DNA from: Thereva unica
Taxonomy: Eukaryota; Arthropoda; Insecta; Diptera; Therevidae
Assembly: GCA_949987705.1 (NCBI GenBank)
Contig: OX465286.1
Span: 1,054,001-1,118,000, forward strand
DNA: 64,000 nt
Reading direction: 5' to 3'
Both the position numbers and the translations under genes were made by a program. The notes beneath the pieces were generated by a model. It ran no database searches. It was not told the origin of the DNA and saw only the letters and a list, made by a program, of their open reading frames with translations. How positions within the stretch are numbered: the first letter of the stretch is position 1; each line of letters begins with the position of its first letter. This document shows, piece after piece, positions 51,101 to 61,800 of this stretch.

Positions 51101-52782
51101 TTATTTTACATGAATGATAAACAAAACTTTAATGGAGTCGTTGATCCACACCACCTTGGAGGTTGTTTTCGTTTTTTTTTAATACACTCTAATCTCTTTT
51201 TCGTCGAAATAAAAATCAAAATTTAAACCACTTTTTTTGTTGTTGTTGTTGTTAAAAAGCATCAGCGCGCGATTTCTTGTTAAAATGAGGTCATCTTTAT
51301 GACGCGACTGAGGCTTAAATTTGCACATAACAAGCTTTGTGCGCACTACAAGAGTAAGTACGTTTACGCAAGATAATTGAACATTGGAAGTGTCTCTGGG
51401 CAGTTGATTTTCCCATTTTTTTTGGCCTGTTTGTGTCACACACACACACACTGATTTATATGCATTAACATATTTTTTTTTTCTTTTTTAATTCCCATGA
51501 TCGCCACCAGGCCGCGGAAAGTTGACTATTAATGATTTGGAACCAGCATTATCATTCTGCACGCATCTAGTTTATGGCTATGCAGGAATTAATTCCGATA
51601 CAAATAAGCTAGTGTCCTTGAACGAGAATCTCGACCTAGATCAAGGCAAAGGTCACTATCGCACTATAACAGCATTAAAAAGGAAATATCCACAGGTGAA
51701 GATATTATTAAGTGTTGGCGGCGGTGTTGATCTGGACAATGCTGAAAAATACCTGACACTATTGGAGAGCAGCGGTGCACGCATATCATTCATAAATAGC
51801 GCTCATGCTATGCTAAAAACATATGATTTTGATGGTTTAGATTTATCATGGCAATTCCCACCGAATAAGCCAAAGAAAATTCATTCGACAATTGGTACAT
51901 GGTGGAAAGGTGTTAAGAAGCTATTCACTGGCGATTCAATATTGGATGAGAAAGCCGATGAGCATCGAGAGGAGTTTGTTGCGCTTGTTAGGGAATTGAA
52001 GAATGCTTTCCGTCCAGATGGATATTTGCTGTCGTTAACTGTTTTGCCGAATGTTAACTCAACAAGTTCGTATACACTTAAATTAATTTCATTTTTTAAA
52101 CCTTACTAATTAATAAAAAATTGCATATTTTATAGTTTTCTATGATGTGCCAGCTCTTATCAACTACTTAGACTACATCAACTTGGCAGCATTCGATTTC
52201 CAAACACCAGAAAGAAATCCAAAACAAGCCGATTTCCCTGCACCGTTATATGAACTAAATGAACGTCATCCTGAAGCTAATATAAATTTCCAAGTACTCT
52301 ACTGGCTGTCAAATCGATGCCCAGCAACAAAACTAGTCCTTGGTATACCAACATACGGTCGAGCATGGCGAATGACCTCGGATTCTGGCATCACAGGAGT
52401 CCCACCAATTCCTGAAACTAAGAACGAAGCCCCACCAGCACTTGGAAGCGACACTGTCGGACTATATAGCTGGCCAGAAGTATGCGCTAAGCTACCAAAT
52501 CCCAACAATGCTCACTTAAAGGGCGAGGATGCACCTCTACGTAAGGTTAATGATCCAACGAAACGTTTTGGCTCATATGCTTATCGTGTACCTGATGATG
52601 ATGGCAACTATGGATTATGGGTTGGCTATGAAGATCCAGATACCGCAGGAAATAAGGCTGGTTATATCAGGGCTAAAGGATTGGGCGGCATGGCTTTGTT
52701 CGATTTGTCATTAGATGATTTTAGCGGAACATGCAGCGGTGATAAATATCCAATTTTAAGAGCTGCAAAATATAGGCTTTGA
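47989..52782 (+). CDS. Idgf4: imaginal disc growth factor (chitinase-like, non-catalytic GH18)
   Basis: Exons 47989-48106, 51511-52065 and 52136-52782 join in frame to give 439 aa, the usual IDGF length. Residues 1-20 are a hydrophobic signal peptide (MKNLIILALFGLLNVIHLSS), so the product is secreted. The GH18 strand motifs are present (LLSVGGG, FDGLDLSWQF, FDLSLDDF). The catalytic glutamate of chitinases (DGxDxDxE) is replaced by Gln, as in all IDGFs, so it should bind but not cut chitin. The IDGF-specific insert after the active-site strand (NKPKKIHSTIG) and the C terminus CSGDKYPILRAAKYRL are diagnostic and closest to Idgf4. The family stimulates imaginal disc cell growth with insulin and supports cuticle formation. 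The exon 2 donor is unusual (AA|GTTCGT) but is the only one that restores the frame. Intron 1 is 3.4 kb and contains a LINE copy. Confidence 0.95.
48107..48989. other. IDGF intron 1, proximal part
   Basis: (AAT)n at 48123-48152, otherwise AT-rich with nothing recognised. Confidence 0.5.
48990..49180 (+). repeat. dispersed repeat shared with 8880-9010
   Basis: See 8880-9010. This copy contains two similar halves around GGCCGTGACCTGAAAG and GGCCTGAAG. Confidence 0.55.
49190..50330 (-). mobile_element. LINE family D, ORF1 to ORF2 junction region (copy 1)
   Basis: Homologous along its length to 54340-55370 (shared strings include CTTCCGCAGGTGGGCCTCTAA, TCTTCTTCCAATGAAGGAG and TTGCAAGTTTGG). The minus-strand identity follows from that copy. 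An unrelated insert of about 240 bp at 49260-49490 splits it. Confidence 0.7.
50331..51510. other. IDGF intron 1, distal part
   Basis: Nothing recognised before the acceptor CACCAG at 51510. It contains (TTG)n near 51240 and (CA)n near 51440. Confidence 0.45.
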
Positions 52783-53639
52783 GAGAGCATTCATCTATCC
52801 TCACCTCCTTTTCCATCTTAATTCTCATAAATATAGCTGTGTGCATGTGTGTTTTTATAGGGAACCGATCAGAATGTCGTCTTGATTAAAAAATAAAACA
52901 GTTCCCATATATACCCATACACACACATAAGTAAAAGGATTGTTTTTGTTTAATAAGAATTTGTTAATAAACTTTCTGTGAATTGTTATTTTATGCTGCA
53001 CTCACAATTTATATGTAAAATTTTACTGTAGCTTCTTCAACTCCTTGCATCCAGGTTTCTACGTAAAATTGCTAGGGGATAGCATCCTCCTTTCTTGATA
53101 GATAATTGTGACCCGTGATAATAACCCAGCTGTGCGCACATAGCTAGATTCAGTACTATCGGATATAGTCATTATTTATTGTGCTGCCATGCAGAGTTGT
53201 GGGTTGACTCAGAGTAAACACGCATTACAGAGTTTTCGTTAAATATTTAATGCAAACGGCAGGCAATTCAGCTGAACTCCAATGGAAGCTATGGTTGAGT
53301 AAAGTTACTTTAAATCCAAGTAAACTGGAGAAAACGGGGTTTGAGTATGTGTGTGTTTGAGTATCTCTTACTGTACATATACCACTTCAACACAGAAACC
53401 TTCATGGAAACCTGTGGGTTAACTCTGCCAATTCAACGAAAACTCTACCTCCGTCTTATGTAAACACAGTAATTTTGACGGTTTATTATGTTGTACTAAT
53501 TCCGAATACTTCGACACAATAATTATTACAGACGGCATTGCGCAGAATTGTTAAGACGGCATTGCGCAGAGACTAATTGTGTATAGGTTAGTTATTACGT
53601 AGGCAACTATCAACTGATCCACAAGTTTAATTTCTTAAT
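52783..53639. other. IDGF 3' UTR and flank
   Basis: AATAAA-like strings lie near 52893. A 17-bp unit (AGACGGCATTGCGCAGA) is repeated at 53531 and 53555. AGAGTTTTCGTT at 53232 is inverted at about 53440, possibly an old MITE. No gene. Confidence 0.45.
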
Positions 53640-55370
53640 TAATACCGGATGTGGAATCGATCGATGGTGGTTCGCCACGCAAGGTGATGCGCATTGGCGT
53701 CGCATCCAATCACTAGCTGAGTGTTCCTCCTAGCGCAGTCCTCCACAAGTCTTCTCCAGGGAGGAAAGCCGAGGCTATGACAAGCCTGGGCAGCACTACC
53801 TCCGCCGTCACCAGATCTCTGGATTTGAGCTGCGAAGGAGGAACGCAGCTTAGTCTGGAGTAGATCAGTCTACCAGCATTAGTGCCGAGGGGCACTTTCG
53901 AGAATTCACCAGTGGTAGCTACCTTTTTGGTGACGGTACCATATTGGTAAGCTGATCTGGGTTAGTGTGGTTAGTTTTTACCGACTGATAGATGTGGTTA
54001 AGTGGTTAATTTCCCGAAATCTAAAAACTATCGTAACGTCAAAAACGTAAATATTTTTCAAACTACCACTTCAACCATCACACGAATATGGTTCCTATCG
54101 TGAGACTGCGGTACTTTACCGGTGAATATTCGAACATGGTGTGTGGTAACTTATGGTAAGTGATCAATATTCGAACATGGTAAATTAGCTGCTGGTTTGA
54201 CCGGTAGCTACCATGGTGAATTCTCGAAAGTGCACGAGGCCACATATATCCTTCTTCGGTACACCCATGGCTCTTAGATTAGAGCCACATCTAGGTTGCT
54301 CGAGATAAACTTTTTTGCTAGTATTGCAGAGACAGCCTTGGCGGGATGATGGTTTATCTGGACAACCTTCATATTGGAAGCAGTGCTGATTTCTTTATAT
54401 TCCGTCCGCTTTTGCGAGTCTGAGGATTGGACTGAGAGGAATAGAGGAAGTTTTCGTCTCCAAAGCTGCTTCCTTGGCTAATCCGCCAGCAACACCAGCC
54501 TCTCTGGAAGCTATGTGGTGTCGGATGGTTGGGCATTAGGCCTTGCCCTAGCCGTCTGCAATGTTGGGATGGTGGGGGAACCCACCTCCTTGTTAGAGGC
54601 TCCCCGAATTCGAGCCCATAGAATGCACTGGTCACCATTCTCACATTTGAACTTACCTCTTCCATTCCGGAGCAGGCACCTACGCGCGGCGTTAGAGGCC
54701 ATTCCTTTCGGGCAAGGGAAAAAGAGTTCGTGCTCCCAGAACCATGGTTCCTCGTGTAAGAATGGCCGGGGTTTCTGCTCCTTGGTGATAGTAGCGGCAA
54801 TGGTGTCGCGGTTGCTCGCTGAGGACAAATTGCAAGTTTGGCTGGAGGCAACTTTGGCCAAGCGCTTTCTGCCGCTCTGAACCTAAGCTGTCCCCAATCA
54901 AACTTGTAGCCAATTTGGTTTTTCAAGCCGTATATAGCTGGGACTTTCGATCTTTTCGCCGGGCTATTGCGGCCTGGAGAGAATCCAGAGGATCGAACCC
55001 TTTTCTAATTCAGAAGAGCGGTATCCCTCTCTTCCTCGGGCGGCACGCAAAGTCTAGCAGCATCGTCACGGGAGTAGCAATTTTCCAGAAATCGCCTAGC
55101 ACGTTTTCGGGCTGCGCTACCTCGTTCTAGAAGCCGTCGCTTTCTCCGATGGATCAGAAAGTGTCCGCGCTTCCGCAGGTGGGCCTCTAAAAAGCTCTTC
55201 TTCCAATGAAGGAGGGATCTCAGCGTGCTTCACGGCGGTTTGCGGGCTCAGACTGCCCTCATTGAAGAGGGATCCCGAAAAATCCCGTTCGCTGAAGCCA
55301 TAATCGATCGACCTGGGCTTTGGAAGCCCCAGAATTGGTTGGAGCGTTAATAGGTGGTCCATCCTCATTA
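53640..55370 (-). mobile_element. LINE family D: ORF1 end and ORF2 endonuclease (copy 2)
   Basis: Minus translation, from high to low coordinates: an ORF1-like region with FKCENGDQC, then the ORF2 start MKVVQIN, SSNLDVALI.EPWVYRRRI, an interruption by a MITE, then GTNAGRLIYS, SRDLVTAEVVLPRLVIASA and QLVIGCDANAHHLAW. This is the APE endonuclease of R1/Jockey-type elements. No RT follows, so the element is truncated. Confidence 0.85.
53891..54234. mobile_element. 344-bp MITE inserted in the LINE endonuclease, 5-bp duplication CGAGG
   Basis: The ends GCACTTTCGAGAATTCACCA are inverted copies over about 30 bp with one indel. CGAGG flanks both sides (53886-53890 and 54235-54239). Removing the element and one CGAGG joins the LINE reading frame across the site, which confirms the duplication. 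Confidence 0.9.
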
Positions 55371-55689
55371 GTTTATTGATATTGATCCCACGAGTTGCGC
55401 GAGAAAGGACGGTCCCCCATGGCAGAGCTCTGCATTACCATGGGAAGGTTAATTTAAACCTAAGGTTGCCTGGAACCCGGAGTCCATCGTTAGTAGTAAA
55501 CTCACGCAGTACCACACATCCCTTCAGCACAGTGGACGGGCGCCCTCACGGGGGCACGCTAACCTCACCACCACGTGAACGTGAATCAAGATTGTACTCG
55601 GCGGTACTCGATTCTACCCTAGTAAGAAGTAATAAATAAATGTACTCGATCAAAAGTATCGAGTTTTATCTTTGAAGAAGTAAAATGCT
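55371..55689. other. spacer, possibly the 5' part of LINE family D
   Basis: GC-richer than its surroundings, with no recognised domain. Confidence 0.3.
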
Positions 55690-55960
55690 GCACATTTAAT
55701 TCAATGGCTCTCCACCTATTGTTGTTGGCCTTGGCTTCGTTCAGCGCTGGTCTCCATGATTGTCGATCTCTGGCTGGCCATCTCTCTGGGTTTCTGTCTT
55801 ATGTCTTAATCGACGTCGCCTATGTATCTCTTTTTAAGGCGTCCTGGTCTCCGTTTTTCTGCCAGTACTCTGTGAGGGTGAAAACTACATTTGATATTCT
55901 CCTAGTATCCTATGCAACATATGGTTGCAGTTTATTATAGAGCGCTTTCTATATTCAATA
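55690..55960 (-). mobile_element. LINE 3'-terminal fragment
   Basis: Minus frames: SNVVFTLTEYWQKNGDQDAL, PERWPARDRQSWRPALNEAK. It resembles the last residues of RTE-like ORF2 (compare 5100-5170). Confidence 0.5.
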
Positions 55961-56180
55961 GCGTTACTTCTCCGTAGCTACTACATGATAGTAAGGGCCA
56001 CATACTATGCCCTCATTCCATTCATCAAGAACCCATTCAGGTATAGTCTCTCAATTTTGTGCCTATTGATTATTATTTGCAGAAACCATTAGCAACTAGC
56101 TTTTGTGTCTAATCAATAATATACAAGAAAAGTGAATTTTCAGATCATCTACACGAACATCATCAAAATAAACAAAAATC
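55961..56180. other. upstream flank of the DNAI7-like gene
   Basis: Nothing recognised. No clear core promoter. Confidence 0.4.
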
Positions 56181-56827
56181 ATGGTAAGATATTAGCTTGA
56201 GACAAAAGTAATAATTTTATTAAACACCCTACAACACAGCCGCCAAAAAAGAAACTAACCAAAAAAGAAAAGGCTCGCATGGAAGCTGAACATGCAGAAA
56301 TACTGCGAATTGAAATGGAAAAGGAGAGGCAGAAGAAACTAGAAGAAGAACGTGAACGTAAGCAAAAGGCCCGAGAAGAGGCTGAGAAACGTATGGAACA
56401 GGAAATAATTGAGAATAAGATAAGACGGCAACAATTGAAGAAAAGTGTTATTTACATAAATGAAATTGAGTCGCAAATCAACAAAATTAAAATGGAAGGA
56501 AAAATGCAGAAGGAGGTAAGAAACTTGGCATTTGTTCAAAGTGGTGGTTAAGGTAAATTTTGTTTTTTTTTTTAGTGGGAACACTATATGAGATGTAATG
56601 GTCTACCAAATGCCAGAGATCCTGGAGATTTAAGGAAGTATATACATATGTGTAATACATTTTTAACGCAGCATAGCTTGGAGGAACGTAATTGGTTATT
56701 GAAGGCGAATGAAAGATCCTTGCTGACACAAGATTGTGATGTAGCAAATCTTTCAAGGGATTGGTTGAGGCATCAACAAGGAACTCTCGGTGATATGTAT
56801 GCACAACGAATAAAGGAAATATTGGGG
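56181..56827 (+). CDS. Dnai7: dynein axonemal intermediate chain 7 (CASC1/DNAI7)-like, 5' exons only
   Basis: Exon 1 supplies only the start codon (56181-56183, donor GTAAGA). Exon 2 is 56240-56515 and exon 3 is 56576-56827 (donor GTAGGA, tentative). The product begins MPPKKKLTKKEKARMEAEH and runs as a charged coiled coil rich in E, K and R (about residues 5-92), followed by WEHYMRCNGLPNARDPGDL and further helices. This matches the N-terminal CASC1 domain, in which a coiled coil precedes a W..Y..C.G.P block. The family is an inner-arm axonemal dynein factor needed for cilia and sperm tails. About 177 of an expected 600-700 residues are present. No further exons were found up to 58860, beyond which lies satellite DNA. 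The rest is either past the array or lost. Confidence 0.75.
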
Positions 56828-57320
56828 GTAGGAAGAAAACAAGAGATTTTGAAAAAATTAAAAAAAAAAAATATTTTAAGATTCTTTAGCTGTAGTGCTA
56901 TAGGCTTTCTCCAGCATTTCCATCCTCATGCCCCGTTCTGGTTCTGGCTAAAATGCGCCAGAGTCGATATATCGCTTCTTTGGCCGGCTGGTGTTTCTCT
57001 TATTCGGTAGTGTGTACTTGTTAAATTGGGTATATGATTCATGACTATATCCTCTTCTCCATTTACTATTTCTGGCGCCAAATATTACACGTAGTACTTT
57101 TCCACTTTCAAAACCCTTCCACAGTATGCCCTTGTGTACCGAACCTTCTTTTTAGCTGTTCTCTCCTTATTTGTTCTTCGTTGAGGGCCCCGGTATTATA
57201 TATTTTTTGGCTTTTGGGTAAGACATGGGGTCTTACATCACAAATGATGTACTGGATGCACAATAACGTTAAACCTGTGGTCACTTATGCGCGGCTATAG
57301 TTTGCTGGCCCAAGACTAAA
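56828..57320 (-). mobile_element. decayed LINE C-terminal fragment
   Basis: Minus frames contain NEEQIRREQLKRRFG and VLRVIFGARNSKW.RGYSHE, typical of the C-terminal domain of RTE/CR1-like elements. Many breaks. It lies in the presumed intron of the DNAI7-like gene. Confidence 0.5.
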
Positions 57321-57322
57321 CA

Positions 57323-57570
57323 GGGGCCTCGGTAGCCTAGGGGTAAGGCGCCTGACTACTATCCCCAGAGGTCCCGGGTTCGAATCCCGGCCAGCCCCAT
57401 GGTCCTTCGCCTTTTCCACTTTCCCACCCACATAACTTTCCTTCTTTCTTCTCCCCTCTTTACATTCCTGATTCCTCCTGTCATAGCCTTCGCTAGTCCT
57501 TCCCCGCTCCACCAAGCGCATGTCATCGGTTGGTTGAAGAGATTCAACTCGTTTCAGGAGGCATAACACT
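57323..57570 (+). mobile_element. tRNA-derived SINE
   Basis: 57323-57398 is tRNA-like: A box TAGCCTAGGGG, a D stem GCCT/AGGC, and a perfect T arm and B box (CCGGGTTCGAATCCCGG). The acceptor and anticodon stems are mismatched, and a pyrimidine-rich non-tRNA body follows (to about 57570). A SINE head, not a functional tRNA gene. Confidence 0.8.
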
Positions 57571-57829
57571 CCAGCGAGTTGCTTCTCAAATGCCCCAATG
57601 TCAGAGTCGCAAAATGGTTGGAAGTAGGTGGAATAAAAAATATATCGCGGCTAGGTTGTGGCAGCTCCTTCCCACTTCTCTCTCTCTCTACTTCTCATTT
57701 TCCGGCTAGAGCTGCTGTTCGACATTCTATAGGAAAAAATAGATTGTCGAACAGTACAAAGGGGGCTTTCCCTAAGTCTCTAGTCTATCACATAAAAAAA
57801 AAAGGTGACGTTAATCAAGTAACAGTTTT
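57571..57829. other. unassigned spacer
   Basis: Contains a (CT)n tract near 57680. Nothing recognised. Confidence 0.35.
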
Positions 57830-58400
57830 CTTGCCTCTTCATTATCAGAGCTATACGGACCTGTCCCACAGCTGCGATGGAGAAAGAAATGAGGTCCCCG
57901 GACACTGGGGTATCGAAGGAAATTAGGCTGCAGACAGACTCGCGAGGGAAGAGTTTGAGACGTAGGTCCAGGGCCCAGAACTCTTCTGTAGCATCTCTTG
58001 GTTGACCTCCAAGTCCCCCGATAGAGGAATGAACTAAGGGACTAAGCCTAGCCTTTTGACAATCAGTCCCAGGTCTTAGACTGGCCAAAGATCTTATAAA
58101 ACCCTTTGCCTTAAGGGGCACAGAATCACTTTAAACATAGCGGACCTCTGCTGGTGGGTTATCTGACTGGCCATGTAGTACTGGGATATCACTTCCATAA
58201 CCTAGGACTGTCTATAGAGGCAAAATGACGACTTTGCACGGAAGGCGACGAGTTTTCCACATATATTTTTTGTGGATGTCCTACTCTGATATGGCTTACA
58301 CGAAGAACGTTTATCAGAGAGTTTATGAGCCCTGTACGTCAATTAAAGACCTTCTTACCTTTGTCCGGAGGGCTGCTCTATTCCTCTAGTGGGGTACGTA
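57830..58400 (+). mobile_element. LINE RNase H and C-terminal fragment
   Basis: Plus frames: VPGHWGIEGN followed (after a stop) by AADRLAREEF, then LVGYLTGH...LGYHFHNLGLS and RLCTEGDEFSTYIFCGC. This is the RNase H end and zinc-knuckle tail, with stops and frame shifts. Confidence 0.75.
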
Positions 58401-58539
58401 CACAATAAGCCTAACTTGACCGTAGTGGTCACCATGTGGGTTGCCCCCTCATTCCTTAAAAAAATAACCAGATTGCTGGGTCGAGAAGACCTATGGGCAC
58501 AGTAATATACTGCGCTCTCTATTCTATTATCAAATAGTC

Positions 58540-58760
58540 AAGCGTCCATCACTGCATTGAGAACGGTCCGTATAACTTATAAGCTGGTACACAACTGCCA
58601 GAAGGAGCTCTACTCCCTGGCCTGGAGCTACAGGGTCCACTCTCCAGTGGCTAAAGGGTCACATCAGGAACACCGAGGGCAACGAAAAAGCAGATGAATT
58701 GGCAAGACTGTTGTACTGGAGAATGTACAGAAAGAGAATGCTAAAGGGAGACATCCCCAT
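58540..58760 (+). mobile_element. second LINE RNase H scrap
   Basis: A plus frame gives RNTEGNEKADELARL, the last RNase H motif. It belongs to another copy, adjacent to the satellite. Confidence 0.55.
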
Positions 58761-58859
58761 GTACTTGTTCTCTCAGTAGTTGGCTCCACATGGAGGAGCC
58801 TATCATCATGTGACAAGTCTAGGAAGACCTGGCCTTGCTACAACAAACAAAGAACGCCT

Positions 58860-61800
58860 CCTTTGGCCATTCACAAAAGAGGCCATAACTCCCGAACCCC
58901 TTGTTATTTCTGGATCAAATCAAGTGCGCTGAACTCGGGGGAGCGAGCCCTTTCCAACGATACCCCATTCATTAAGATCCCAGCACTTTCGTGAAGTCGA
59001 CCAAAAATATCCCAAGAGGTACCCCTTTGAAAATTTTCCGGTTTTGGGAAAATTCTGGAGTGGGCCTTTTTTGGATGGGAAGTTGTTAGGGACCTCCCAG
59101 GGAGGCTGTGAATTCAATCCCACCCCAGGCTGACCAGTATTTCCCGAGATAATAGGCATTCTGCAACCCCTCTTGGGGAAATCACAAAAGAGGGGATAAC
59201 TCCCGAACCCCTTGGAATTTCTGGACCAAATAAAGTGCGCTGAACTCGGGGGAGCGAGCCCTTTCCAACGATACCCCATTCATTAGGATCCCAGCACTTT
59301 CGTGAAATCGACCAAAAATATCCCAAGAGGTACCCCTTTGAAAATTTTCCGGTTTTGGGAAAATTCTGGAGTGGGCCTTTTTTGGATGGGAAGTTGTTAG
59401 GGACCTCCCAGGGAGGCTGTGAATTCAATCCCACCCCGGGCTGACCAGTATTTCCCGAGATAATAGGCATTCTGCAGCCCCCCTTGGGGAAATCACAAAA
59501 GAGGGGATAACTCCCGAACCCCTTGGAATTTCTGGACCAAATAAAGTGCGCTGAACTCGGGGGAGCGAGCCCTTTCCAACGATACCCCATTCATTAAGAT
59601 CCCAGCACTTTCGTGAAATCGACCAAAAATACCCCAAGGGCCCTTTGAAAATTTTCCGGTTTTGGGAAAATTCTGGAGTGGCCCTTTTTTGGATGGGAAA
59701 TTGTTAGGGACCTCCCAGGGAGGCTGTGAATTCAATCCCACCCCGGGCTGACCAGTATTTCCCGAGATAATGGGCATTCTGCAGCCCCCCTTGGGGAAAT
59801 CACAAAAGAGGGGATAACTCCCGAACCCCTTGGAATTTCTGGACCAAATAAAGTGCGCTGAACTCGGGGGAGCGAGCCCTTTCCAACGATACCCCATTCA
59901 TTAAGATCCCAGCACTTTCGTGAAATCGACCAAAAATATCCCAAGGGGTACCCCTTTGAAAATTTTCCGGTTTTGGGAAAATTCTGGAGTGGGCCTTTTT
60001 TGGATGGGAAGTTGTTAGGGACCTCCCAGGGAGGCTGTGAAATCAATCCCACCCCGGGCTGACCAGTATTTACCGAGATAATAGGCATTCTGCAGCCCAC
60101 CTTGGGGAAATCACAAAAGAGGGGATAACTCCCGAACCCCTTGGAATTTCTGGACCAAATAAAGTGCGCTGAACTCGGGGGAGCGAGCCCTTTCCAACGA
60201 TACCCCATTCATTAAGATACCAGCACTTTCGTGAAATCGACCAAAAATATCCCAAGGGGTACCCCTTTGAAAATTTTCCGGTTTTGGGAAAATTCTGGAG
60301 TGGGCCTTTTTTGGATGGGAAGTTGTTAGGGACCTCCCAGGGAGGCTGTGAATTCAATCCCACCCCGGGCTGACCAGTATTTCCCGAGATAATGGGCATT
60401 CTGCACCCCCCCTTGGGGTAATCACAAAAGAGGGGATAACTCCCGAACCCCTTGGAATTTCTGGACCAAATAAAGTGCGCTGAACTCGGGGGAGCGAGCC
60501 CTTTCCAACGATACCCCATTCATTAAGATCCCAGCACTTTCGTGAAATCGACCAAAAATATCCCAAGGGGTACCCCTTTGAAAATTTTCCGGTTTTGGGA
60601 AAATTCTGGAGTGGGCCTTTTTTGGATGGGAAGTTGTTAGGGACCTCCCAGGGAGGCTGTGAAATCAATCCCACCCCGGGCTGACCAGTATTTCCCGAGA
60701 TAATAGGCATTCTGCAGCCCACCTTGGGGAAATCACAAAAGAGGGGATAACTCCCGAACCCCTTGGAATTTCTGGACCAAATAAAGTGCGCTGAACTCGG
60801 GGGAGCGAGCCCTTTCCAACGATACCCCATTCATTAGGATCCCAGCACTTTCGTGAAATCGACCAAAAATATCCCAAGGGGAACCCCTTTGAAAATTTTC
60901 CGGCTTTGGGAAAATTCTGGAGTGGCCCTTTTTTGGATGGGAAATTGTTAGGGACCTCCCAGGGAGGCTGTGAATTCAATCCCACCCCGGGCTGACCAGT
61001 ATTTCCCGAGATAATGGGCATTCTGCAGCCCCCCTTGGGGAAATCACAAAAGAGGGGATAACTCCCGAACCCCTTGGAATTTCTGGACCAAATAAAGTGC
61101 GCTGAACTCGGGGGAGCGAGCCCTTTCCAACGATACCCCATTCATTAAGATACCAGCACTTTCGTGAAATCGACCAAAATATCCCAAGGGGTACCCCTTT
61201 GAAAATTTTCCGGTTTTGGGAAAATTCTGGAGTGGCCCTTTTTTGGATGGGAAGTTGTTAGGGACCTCCCAGGGAGGCTGTGAATTCAATCCTACCCCGG
61301 GCTGACCAGTATTTCCCGAGATAATAGGCATTCTGCAGCCCCCCTTGGGGAAATCACAAAAGAGGGGATAACTCCCGAACCCCTTGGAATTTCTGGACCA
61401 AATAAAGTGCGCTGAACTCGGGGGAGCGAGCCCTTTCCAACGATACCCCATTCATTAAGATCCCAGCACTTTCGTGAAATCGACCAAAAATATCCCAAAG
61501 GGTACCCCTTTGAAAATTTTCCGGTTTTGGGAAAATTCTGGAGTGGCCCTTTTTTGGATGGGAAGTTGTTAGGGACCTCCCAGGGAGGCTGTGAATTCAA
61601 TCCCACCCCGGGCTGACCAGTATTTCCCGAGATAATAGGCATTCTGCAGCCCACCTTGGGGAAATCACAAAAGAGGGGATAACTCCCGAACCCCTTGGAA
61701 TTTCTGGACCAAATAAAGTGCGCTGAACTCGGGGGAGCGAGCCCTTTCCAACGATACCCCATTCATTAAGATCCCAGCACTTTCGTGAAATCGACCAAAA

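Noticed and set aside
57323..57398. Functional tRNA gene
   Set aside because: The anticodon and acceptor stems do not pair; only the A and B boxes and T arm are sound.
57285..57569. 94-aa minus ORF containing RDSNPGPLG
   Set aside because: This peptide is the familiar reverse translation of a tRNA-like B box; it belongs to the SINE.
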